A DNA stretch of 55,239 bases from an uncultured Oscillospiraceae bacterium (GTDB taxonomy: Bacteria > Bacillota > Clostridia > Oscillospirales > Oscillospiraceae): the NCBI GenBank assembly GCA_949948775.1, contig CATLHC010000007.1, positions 1-55,239 on the forward strand, written 5' to 3'. Below the pieces are notes generated by a model. That model saw only the letters and a list, made by a program, of their open reading frames with translations, ran no database searches and was not told the DNA's origin. Positions 1 to 6,777 of the stretch are shown piece after piece (positions within the stretch are counted from its first letter, which is position 1; the number at the start of each line of letters is the position of its first letter). The position numbers and the translations under genes are program-made.

Positions 1-99
1 CCAGAAACAGCAAATCGTGAACACTCTTTTTGAGCAAGGCAGTACCTGATTTTTGTTACTCCCGCCGCCGAAAAATGACAAAATTTCTTCGGCGTTTTC

Positions 100-228
100 T
101 TACAATTTCAAATCGGCGTTGACAAACGCTGACCGATATTGACGCCGGGAAACTCCTTCGGCCTTTAAAGCACTGAAAAAAGCTTCGGCCACTGCATAAT
201 CTATCCCGCGGGAACGTTCCGTATGAGA
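100..228 (-). pseudogene. Decayed transposase C-terminal fragment (IS3/rve-like)
   Basis: The minus strand holds a 42-codon open frame ending at the tta at 100-102. It reads RGIDYAVAEAFFSALKAEG near its middle, which resembles the DNAVAESFFxxLKxE block around the last catalytic Glu of IS3-type integrase cores. No start codon, no DDE Asp residues and no upstream part are present, so only a tail survives. The inverted repeat at 64-95 (arms CGCCGAA/TTCGGCG) lies just beyond its stop and could be an old terminator. The match rests on one short motif and could be chance. Confidence 0.35.
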
Positions 229-233
229 TCAGG

Positions 234-1376
234 TCAGCCGGTAACCTGAACCCAGCTGCCGCGCCAGGTCATTTGGATAGACAGGCCCTCCTCCTCCGAG
301 ATCTGCCCGACGTAGTCGATGATCTCCCTGGCCTGCTCGTAGTCGGTGAGGGGTTCAGGAGCGCCCTGCTTGTTGATATAACAGGGGACAAAGCCGAACT
401 CGTCGATCCCGTCCCTGGTGGCGCTCATACGAGCCAGGATGGTCTTGCGGCTCTCGGGATTGAATGCGTAGAAAGGCATTTCAGGGTCCGGGGTGAAGCC
501 GAACAGCTTCTTGCGCTGCTCAATCCAGCGCATCCGCTCCGGCGTGTTGTCCCCGGAGGGGGTGAGCGCGTGCGTAACGCACACGAAATTGCCCAGGTTG
601 TGATAGATGGGCCTACCTTTGTACACTTCAATGCCCCGAAGGATGTGGGCGTGGTGACCAATAACCGCGTCGGCTCCGGCGTCAATGGCCGCGTGGGCCA
701 GAGGGCGCTCGTACATCTGGAGTTCGGCATGGGTATGCACCATGCCTTTGTGCAGAGCCACCAGGAGGATGTCCACCTGATCCCGCAGCGCTCGGATATC
801 GGCCTGCATATCAGCTACGGAATCGGGTTCCGGGAAGGTATACACCTTGGCGGCAAGGCCCGGGGTAGCCCTGGGAGACGGCTCGTGGTGGGTCAGAATT
901 TGAACGTAAGACACGCCCGCCTTCTGGGAGGTGGCCCAGCCCTCGCGGGGGCCCACGGCATTGTAGCCGATCAGCCCCACTCGGATACCCTTGCGCTCCA
1001 CGATGGCAGGTGTCTTGGCCTGCTTCAGATTCAGCCCGGTTCCGGTGGCCGCGATGCCCAGCTTGCCAAGCAGATCCAGCGTATCCACAATGCCGGGCAC
1101 ACCATTATCATGGGCGTGGTTGCCGCAGGTGGTACACAGGTTGAACCCACAGTCCTTCAAGGGAGCCAGGTTCTCCGGCGGAGCGGGCGGAGCAGGCACG
1201 TCTGTGCTGACGCTCTCCCCCCGGTCGGTGTGGGGCACTTCGATCTGCCCCACCACAAAATCGCCGCTGGAAAGTAATCCTTTCGACGGCTCAAAGAAGG
1301 AGTGGGGATCGGGCTCATCGATGATGATGTCTCCCGTGGCGAAGATCAGCGCCTGGTTCTTAGACAGACTCTCCAT
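234..1376 (-). CDS. CapA family metallophosphatase-like protein
   Basis: This 380-residue protein belongs to the CapA/PGA_cap family, whose members resemble calcineurin-type phosphoesterases and are often linked to poly-gamma-glutamate or capsule export. Visible family blocks are ATGDIIID near the N-terminus, CGNHAHDNG (GNHxxD-type metal site), LVALHKG and GHHAHILRGIEVYKGRPIYH followed by NLGNF. I chose the ATG at 1374-1376 because GAGGTG lies 6 bases upstream; the GTG three codons earlier would overlap that site. No signal peptide is visible, so a cytoplasmic location is likely. It is alone, facing away from the gntR operon. The substrate is unknown; no other capsule gene is nearby. Confidence 0.85.
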   Translation of the reverse strand: MESLSKNQALIFATGDIIIDEPDPHSFFEPSKGLLSSGDFVVGQIEVPHTDRGESVSTDVPAPPAPPENLAPLKDCGFNLCTTCGNHAHDNGVPGIVDTLDLLGKLGIAATGTGLNLKQAKTPAIVERKGIRVGLIGYNAVGPREGWATSQKAGVSYVQILTHHEPSPRATPGLAAKVYTFPEPDSVADMQADIRALRDQVDILLVALHKGMVHTHAELQMYERPLAHAAIDAGADAVIGHHAHILRGIEVYKGRPIYHNLGNFVCVTHALTPSGDNTPERMRWIEQRKKLFGFTPDPEMPFYAFNPESRKTILARMSATRDGIDEFGFVPCYINKQGAPEPLTDYEQAREIIDYVGQISEEEGLSIQMTWRGSWVQVTG

Positions 1377-1751
1377 AGCTTTCACCTCTATGTAATTGAT
1401 GTTCCTCTCTTGGGGGGCAGATCACCCCGCGATCTTGCGTTTAGCTTATCACACATATTTCTTGGAAAACAGATGTCCCCCGCCCAAAAAAATTTTCTGC
1501 AAATGTGCAGGTTGCACATGCGTCGTATCTCCTGTTCCTGCGCTCTTTTCCGTTTTGCCCAAGTTTCAACATATCATAGGGACATCCCGGAACTGACCTC
1601 AACCATCGTAAACGAGTGTATCGAGGGGATCATCGTCATATTGATTCCCCCAATTGGAAATCCCCAGAATTTAGAAATCCTTTCTCAAGCCTCTTGGACC
1701 GTCTGCAGTCGGACCGACGCAAAACCGTGCCACATCCGATGTTGTTCTATT
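1377..1751. other. Intergenic region, no gene seen
   Basis: About 375 bases between capA and the conserved element upstream of the structured RNA. Short open frames exist on both strands but none has a ribosome binding site and recognisable protein. It must hold the capA promoter (minus strand), which I could not place with confidence. Confidence 0.4.
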
Positions 1752-1805
1752 TGACCAAACCGCATGGATCCATTTTGGAGATTGCGCCGAAAATCACGAG
1801 CCCTC

Positions 1806-1834
1806 TTGACAACCGCGTTATCCTGTATTATAAA
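1806..1834 (+). promoter_or_regulatory. Sigma-A promoter of structured RNA copy 1
   Basis: TTGACA (1806-1811), a 17-base spacer and TATAAA (1829-1834). The same boxes and spacing occur at 18199-18227 before the second RNA copy. Upstream, 1752-1805 also resembles 18147-18198: both carry a CCAAA/TTTGG-type inverted repeat and then AAAATCAC, suggesting a shared activator or UP-type site. Confidence 0.75.
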
Positions 1835-1840
1835 AATACA

Positions 1841-2050
1841 TGTGAGGAAACTCCTGCCCAGCGTCACAGTGCCGCTGAGCAGCTTCGCCCGACAGGAAGG
1901 CGGCCCTGTTCCGTTCCAAGAGAAGGCTGTAGCCCCAAGGTTTGAGATGATTCGGCAGGAAACGTGCCGGACTCAACCGGGACCAGTCGGGCGGAGCGGG
2001 GCCGTTCTACTGCCTGAACTTGTTGTATGTATCTAATACAGGTTGAGGGG
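1841..2050 (+). ncRNA. Structured RNA, copy 1 (pseudoknotted; leader of gntR or free ncRNA)
   Basis: The region aligns along its length with 18234-18446. Shared sequence includes GCCCGACAGGAA, GTTCCGTTCC, AGTCGGGCGGA and AACTTGTTGTAT. Pairings that hold in both copies are: AGGA/TCCT at the start; CAGCG/CGCTG; stem A, GCCCGAC (1887-1893) with GTCGGGC (1986-1992); stem B, CGGCCC (1901-1906) with GGGCCG (1999-2004); an inner CGGCA/TGCCG hairpin around GAAA; and a terminal AACTTGT hairpin (2017-2044). Stems A and B interleave, so they form a pseudoknot. Stem B reads GCGACCCC/GGGGTCGC in copy 2, with compensating changes. The gntR start is 28 bases after the terminal hairpin, so a leader role is possible. 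I cannot name the family; the raiA motif class is one candidate. Confidence 0.7.
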
Positions 2051-2077
2051 GTCTTCCCCGGAAAGGAACGGTGTCCC

Positions 2078-2800
2078 ATGACGCAGCGTATTCCGCAAAA
2101 ACTGCATGAACAGGTATTTGACAGCATCAAAGATATGATCCGCTCCGGCGCGCTGGAGCAGGGCGATCTGCTGCCCAGCGAGAACAAGCTGGCCCAGCAA
2201 CTTGGCGTGAGCCGGGTGACTGTGCGCTGGGCGCTGAAGCAGCTGTCCGAGGCGGGGATTATCCAGACCCGGAAGGGCAAGGGCAGCATCGTGGCGGTGG
2301 ATTGGAAGGGGCTGCTGGAGGAGGGCGAGCACCACGACCAGGCGGAGCAGCTTCAGGCCACCTTTTTCCAGTCCACCCGGGCCCGGTGGCTCATCGAGCC
2401 CACGGTGGCCAGGCAGGCCGCCATGCTGGCTACGGAGGAGGACCTGGCCCGGATGGAGGAGGCCCTTCTCCGCCGGGAGGACGAGGTGGTGCTGGCTCCC
2501 CTGGCGGGCCGGGTCTCCGGGCGGGTGGATTTCCACACCTGCCTGTGGTCCAGCCTCCACAACCCGGTGATGATGCGGGTGTGGGAGCAGCTGTCCCAGA
2601 CCTCCGGCTCCATCAACCGCCTTCCCTTCGTGGCCCCGGTGTACCGGGACGGGCAGAAGGTGGAGGCCCAGGTCCAGCACCAAAAGATTTTCGACGCGGT
2701 AAAGAGCCGCAGCCCGGAGTACGCCTATCTCTACATGATGGAGCACTGCGACTGGATCTGGGAGACCTATGGCCAGTATTTCAAGGACTTCCTCAAATAA
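2078..2800 (+). CDS. GntR/FadR-type transcriptional regulator with FCD domain
   Basis: A 240-residue regulator. Residues about 5-75 form a GntR winged helix, with LPSENKLAQQLGVSRVTVRW and an aromatic/Gly wing (TRKGKGSIV). The rest is a helical FCD effector domain, with RWLIEPTVARQAA, then VDFHTCLWSSLHNPV and a late EHCDWIW segment supplying the acidic and His residues that bind metal or a carboxylate ligand in this family. I chose the ATG at 2078 because GGAAAGGA lies 10-15 bases upstream; an earlier in-frame ATG at 2027 sits inside the RNA hairpin. As first gene before the C-S lyase and permease it probably senses the imported amino acid or a product. It is preceded by the structured RNA. 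Confidence 0.88.
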   Translation: MTQRIPQKLHEQVFDSIKDMIRSGALEQGDLLPSENKLAQQLGVSRVTVRWALKQLSEAGIIQTRKGKGSIVAVDWKGLLEEGEHHDQAEQLQATFFQSTRARWLIEPTVARQAAMLATEEDLARMEEALLRREDEVVLAPLAGRVSGRVDFHTCLWSSLHNPVMMRVWEQLSQTSGSINRLPFVAPVYRDGQKVEAQVQHQKIFDAVKSRSPEYAYLYMMEHCDWIWETYGQYFKDFLK

Positions 2801-2905
2801 ATGGCGAATTCTTTTCCCCGACACCCCGGTGAGGCGCCGCCGGACGGAGAATGGAAGATATATCCCAAATCTCCCGGAGAGGGAGAATGATTTGGAGGTA
2901 GATCA

Positions 2906-4075
2906 ATGAGCTACAATTTTGACACAGTACACGACAGAATGGGGTCCGACTGCCTCAAGTGGGAGAAGCAGGTGAAGTTCGGGCAGCCCAGCGGCCTTCT
3001 GCCCTTCTGGATCGCCGACACCGACTTCGCCACCCTGCCCGAGACGGTGGAGGCCATGGCAAAGCGGCTGGAGCACCCCCTGTTCGGCTACACCTTTACC
3101 GGTCCCAGGACCCTGGAGACGGTGCGGGGCTGGTACGCCCGGCGGCACGGGGTGGAGCTGCCCGTGGAGGCGTTCCTGCCCTCCCTGGGGGTGGTCACCG
3201 CCATGTGGTTCTCCATTCGGGCGCTGACCAAGCCGGGGGACCAGGTGCTGGCCTTCACCCCGGTGTACGACCCCTTCTTCGCCATCATCGAGAACCAGGG
3301 CCGTGTGCTGGCGGACTGCCCTCTGACCTATGAGGATGGCCGGTACGACATCGATTGGACCGACTTTGAGGCCAAGCTCAAGGGCGGCGTGAAGGCAGTG
3401 CTGTTCTGCAACCCCGCCAACCCGGTGGGCCGGGTGTGGTCCGCCCAGGATGTGGAGCGAATGGTGCTGCTGTGCAGGCAGTACGGCGCCTACCTGCTGT
3501 CCGACGAGATCCACGGCGACATCGTGCTCTATGGAAATAAGTACACCTCCGCGGCCAGGTTCAAGGATGAGTATGACCGGATCATCGTGTACACCGCCGT
3601 CAGCAAGACCTTCAACCTGGCGGGGCTCCACTCCTCGTGTATGCTCATCCCCAACCTGGAGCTGAAGCAGCTCCAGGACAAAACCATGCGGGAGGCGTGG
3701 CTCATGGGCCCCAACTCCCTGGCCAACGGGGCCATCGAGGCGTGCTACACCTACGGAGACCAGTATGTGGACGAGCTGAACGCCTATCTGACCGAGAGCG
3801 CCCAGCTGGTGATCGACTACCTGGGGGAGCACGCCCCCCAGATCGGCGTGGTCAAGCCCGAGGGCACTTATCTCATGTGGCTGGACTGCCGGAGGCTGGG
3901 CCTCACCAGCCAGGAGATGACCGACCGGCTGGTGAAGGAGGAGGGCCTGGCCATCGGCAGCGGCGCGGGCTACGGCAAGAACGCCGAGGGTTTCCTCCGC
4001 TTTAACATCGGCTGTCCCCAGGCCACGCTGAGGCAGGGCCTGGAGAAGATAGCAAGGTTTGCAAACCATGTGTGA
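2906..4075 (+). CDS. MalY/PatB family PLP-dependent C-S lyase (cystathionine beta-lyase-like)
   Basis: A 389-residue fold-type I PLP enzyme. The MalY/PatB subfamily is marked by PFWIADTDFATLPE near the N-terminus, NPANPVGRVW, SDEIHGDI (PLP-ring Asp) and SKTFNLAGLHSS, with Lys234 as Schiff-base lysine. The C-terminal carboxylate-binding Arg is in GFLRFNIGCP. Characterised members split cystathionine or S-alkyl-cysteines into thiol, pyruvate and ammonia through 2-aminoacrylate. GGAGGT stands 8 bases before the ATG. The gene follows gntR by 105 bases and is followed closely by a permease, so imported sulfur amino acids are the likely substrate. A ridA gene downstream would handle the released enamine. 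A simple aminotransferase activity cannot be excluded. Confidence 0.87.
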   Translation: MSYNFDTVHDRMGSDCLKWEKQVKFGQPSGLLPFWIADTDFATLPETVEAMAKRLEHPLFGYTFTGPRTLETVRGWYARRHGVELPVEAFLPSLGVVTAMWFSIRALTKPGDQVLAFTPVYDPFFAIIENQGRVLADCPLTYEDGRYDIDWTDFEAKLKGGVKAVLFCNPANPVGRVWSAQDVERMVLLCRQYGAYLLSDEIHGDIVLYGNKYTSAARFKDEYDRIIVYTAVSKTFNLAGLHSSCMLIPNLELKQLQDKTMREAWLMGPNSLANGAIEACYTYGDQYVDELNAYLTESAQLVIDYLGEHAPQIGVVKPEGTYLMWLDCRRLGLTSQEMTDRLVKEEGLAIGSGAGYGKNAEGFLRFNIGCPQATLRQGLEKIARFANHV

Positions 4076-4101
4076 CCCCACAAGAGAGAGGAGCAAAACA
4101 A

Positions 4102-5409
4102 ATGGGTAAAAAACTGAATTTCACCGATTGCATGGGCTTTTGCATCGGGCAGATCGTGGGCTCCGGCGTGTTCGTCCTCACCGGCGTGGTTATGGGCCTC
4201 ACCGGCCACGGCATGCCCTACGCCTTCCTGCTGGCCGCCATCATCTCCCTGACCCAGCTCATCCCCATGGCCATCCTGGGCTCGGCTCTGCCCGCCACCG
4301 GCGGCAGCTACGTCTACGCCAAAAAGCTCATCGGCCCCAGGGCGGGCTTTGTGTACCTGATGATATTTGTGCTCTCCCAGGTGCTCATCTCCACCTTCGC
4401 GCTGGGCTTTGCCAGCTATGTGAAGGTCATCTTCCCCGCGGTGAATGAAAAGCTCATCGCAACCTTGGCCATCCTGGCTGCCGCCGGCGTCAACCTCATC
4501 GGCCTGAAGACCTCCGCCAAGGTGCAAAAGGGCATGGTGGCCCTGCTGCTGATCTCCCTGGGCATCTACATCATCTTCGGTTTGCCCAAGGTCAACTGGG
4601 AGTACCTGACCCCCGCCATGGAGAACCTGATGCCCAACGGCCCCATGAAGTTCCTGCGGGGCGCGGTGATGCTGTCCTTCGCCTGCGGCGGCGCCAAGTT
4701 CCTAGCTGAGAACGGCGGCGAGGTGGAGAACCCCGGCAAGACCATTCCCAAGGCCATGGTGGTGTCCACCATCGTGGTGGCCGTGTTCTACGCCCTGGTG
4801 GGCGTGGTGGCCGCCGCCGTCCTTCCCATGGATCAGGTGGCCGGCCAGAACATCTCCGTGGTGGCCAAAGAGATCTTCCCCGCCCCCGTGTACCTGTTCT
4901 TTGTCATCGGCGGCGCCTGGTTCGCCCTGCTGACCACCCTGAACGGCACCCTGTCCTGGGTCACCCGCGGTTTGCAGCGGGCCTCCTTCGACGGCTGGCT
5001 GCCCAAGTCCTGGGGCATGGAGAACAAAAACGGCGCCCCCGTGATCCTGCTGGGATTTTTCGTGGTGGTGGGCCTCATCCCTGTTATCACCGGCATGAAT
5101 ACGACCGATATCTCTAATATGGGCACCGGCTGCTCCAAGCTGTCCGACCTGCTGATGGTGTACGCCTGCTTCCGCCTGCCCGACGTGCTGCCTGAGGTGT
5201 ATGAGAAGTCAACCCTGAAAATGAAGCCCCGGAATCTGAAGATCGTCATGGTGATCGTCTTTATTGTGCTGGGCCTGTCCTCCTATGTCAGCTTGTCCGG
5301 CTTGACTCCCATGCAGTTCCTGGGTATGGGCATCTACATCGTGATCGCCATCGCCGTGATGCTGCTGCGGAAGAACCACTTCGCGGACGCCGACCTGGCC
5401 AAAAAGTAA
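4102..5409 (+). CDS. APC-superfamily amino acid permease
   Basis: A 435-residue polytopic protein of the amino acid-polyamine-organocation superfamily. It opens with GFCIGQIVGSGVFVLTGVVM, the first broken helix where these carriers bind the substrate backbone, and has about twelve hydrophobic stretches. LPATGGSYVYAKKL and LSFACGGAKFLAENGGE (equivalent to the FAFxGxE region of helix 6) fit the family. I chose the ATG at 4102, preceded by GAGAGAGGAG; a GTG near 4074 overlaps the lyase stop and lacks a better site. Coupled translation with the C-S lyase suggests that it imports the lyase substrate. The amino acid transported cannot be read from sequence. Confidence 0.87.
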   Translation: MGKKLNFTDCMGFCIGQIVGSGVFVLTGVVMGLTGHGMPYAFLLAAIISLTQLIPMAILGSALPATGGSYVYAKKLIGPRAGFVYLMIFVLSQVLISTFALGFASYVKVIFPAVNEKLIATLAILAAAGVNLIGLKTSAKVQKGMVALLLISLGIYIIFGLPKVNWEYLTPAMENLMPNGPMKFLRGAVMLSFACGGAKFLAENGGEVENPGKTIPKAMVVSTIVVAVFYALVGVVAAAVLPMDQVAGQNISVVAKEIFPAPVYLFFVIGGAWFALLTTLNGTLSWVTRGLQRASFDGWLPKSWGMENKNGAPVILLGFFVVVGLIPVITGMNTTDISNMGTGCSKLSDLLMVYACFRLPDVLPEVYEKSTLKMKPRNLKIVMVIVFIVLGLSSYVSLSGLTPMQFLGMGIYIVIAIAVMLLRKNHFADADLAKK

Positions 5410-5442
5410 AGCGTCAATCATCATTTCATTTTTCGTACAAAG

Positions 5443-5480
5443 GGGGAAGGGCCGTCAAGTTTCGCTTGATGGCCCTCCCC
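5443..5480 (+). terminator. Hairpin terminator after the permease
   Basis: GGGGAAGGGCC-TCAAG and CTTGA-GGCCCTCCCC form a long stem with a short loop, followed by TGCCCTTTT. It separates the gntR-lyase-permease unit from the oxidoreductase genes, although all point the same way and partial read-through is possible. Confidence 0.7.
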
Positions 5481-5514
5481 TGCCCTTTTGAAAATCCGAT
5501 CTGGGAGGGAAAAC

Positions 5515-6777
5515 ATGAGATACGGGATCGTTGGGTTCGGCACGGCAGGCTATCACGCGGCCCAGGCCATCCGGGAACAGGACAAGGCCGGAGAGGTCCA
5601 CGTGTATGGCGACACCGGCCTGGCCCCCTATAACCCCATGCTGACCACCTATTATATCTTTGGCAAGCTGCCCCGCTCCGGGCTGTTTCCCTTCGGGCCG
5701 CTGGAGGAGGTGGCGGACCGGCTGGGGCTGACCCTGCACCACGAGCGGGTGCAAAAGGTCCGCGCCCAAGACCTGGCGGTGGAGACGGAGCGGGGCGTAC
5801 AGCGCTATGACAAGATCCTCATCGCCACCGGGGCCACCGCCTTTGCCCCGCCGGTAAAGGGCCTGAGCCCGCAGGACGCCCACCTCATGCGCACTGTGGA
5901 CGACGCCCAGCGGCTGAAGGACCGGCTGGACCGGGGGGATGTGCGCTCCGCCGTGGTGGTGGGCGCGTCCATGGCGGGCATCAAGGTGGTGGAGGTGCTG
6001 GAAAAGTACGGCGTCCGGGTCTGCCTGGCCGACCTGGCCCCCCATATCTTTCCCCTGGCCGCCTATCCGGAGGTGTCCGCCGCTATTGAGAAGCGGGTGG
6101 CCAAGCGGGGGATCGACCTGCGCTTTGGGGCCACCATCGACCACATGGAGCTGTGGAACGGGCAGAAAACCGCGGTCATGACCGACGGCTCCGTGGTCCC
6201 GGCGGATCTGGTGTCCCTGTGCATCGGCACCCGGGCGGCCACCCAGGTGGTCCAGGGCGAGGTGGACATCGACCGGGGCATCCTGGTCAATGAGCGGATG
6301 GAGACCTCCGCCCCCGGGGTGTACGCCGCCGGGGACTGCGCCCAGGGCGTCAACCTAGAGAGCGGAGAGAAGCAGATCATCGGCCTGTGGGCCAACGCCA
6401 ATCGCCAGGGGGCGGCGGCGGGGGCCAACATGGCCGGAGGGGAGGCCCGGTTTGAGGGCAATATCCTTCACAACATCACCCACTTCATGGACATGGACTT
6501 TATCGGCTTCGGGGACAACCGCATCCAGGGGGAGCTGCTGGAGCAAGGTGCTCTGGACGGGGACGGGCTGTATGTCCGGGCGGTGATCTCTGGCGGAAGG
6601 GTGGCCGGGGCCAACATCCTGGACAGCTACCGCATCAGCGGCATTCTCAAAAACTACATGCTCCGCCTCTTCGCCGGGGAGGGGGGCAGCCTGCCCGACT
6701 ACCAGCGGGCCATGCTGCTCCAGGCCGGGCTGAGGGCGGAATTCATCGACAGGATGGAGGTGATGACCCGTGGATAG
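5515..6777 (+). CDS. FAD-dependent NAD(P)H oxidoreductase (electron-input subunit)
   Basis: A 420-residue two-dinucleotide-fold flavoprotein of the pyridine nucleotide-disulfide oxidoreductase class. GFGTAG (residues 7-12) binds FAD, LIATGATA follows, VVVGASMAGIKVVEVLEKYG is the NAD(P)H fold, and GVYAAGDCA is the second FAD contact. No redox-active CxxxxC pair is seen, so it resembles NirB-type or ferredoxin-reductase-like modules rather than disulfide reductases. I chose the ATG at 5515 because GGGAGGG precedes it. It overlaps the molybdoenzyme gene by 8 bases, which suggests a fixed-ratio complex passing NAD(P)H electrons to the Fe-S and molybdenum subunits. This coupling is inferred from gene order. 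Confidence 0.85.
   Translation: MRYGIVGFGTAGYHAAQAIREQDKAGEVHVYGDTGLAPYNPMLTTYYIFGKLPRSGLFPFGPLEEVADRLGLTLHHERVQKVRAQDLAVETERGVQRYDKILIATGATAFAPPVKGLSPQDAHLMRTVDDAQRLKDRLDRGDVRSAVVVGASMAGIKVVEVLEKYGVRVCLADLAPHIFPLAAYPEVSAAIEKRVAKRGIDLRFGATIDHMELWNGQKTAVMTDGSVVPADLVSLCIGTRAATQVVQGEVDIDRGILVNERMETSAPGVYAAGDCAQGVNLESGEKQIIGLWANANRQGAAAGANMAGGEARFEGNILHNITHFMDMDFIGFGDNRIQGELLEQGALDGDGLYVRAVISGGRVAGANILDSYRISGILKNYMLRLFAGEGGSLPDYQRAMLLQAGLRAEFIDRMEVMTRG

Noticed and set aside
1841-2050. RNA copy 1 as a T-box or cobalamin riboswitch
   Set aside because: No T-box UGGNACC bulge or specifier loop, and no complete B12-box, are present; the second copy has no downstream gene to control.
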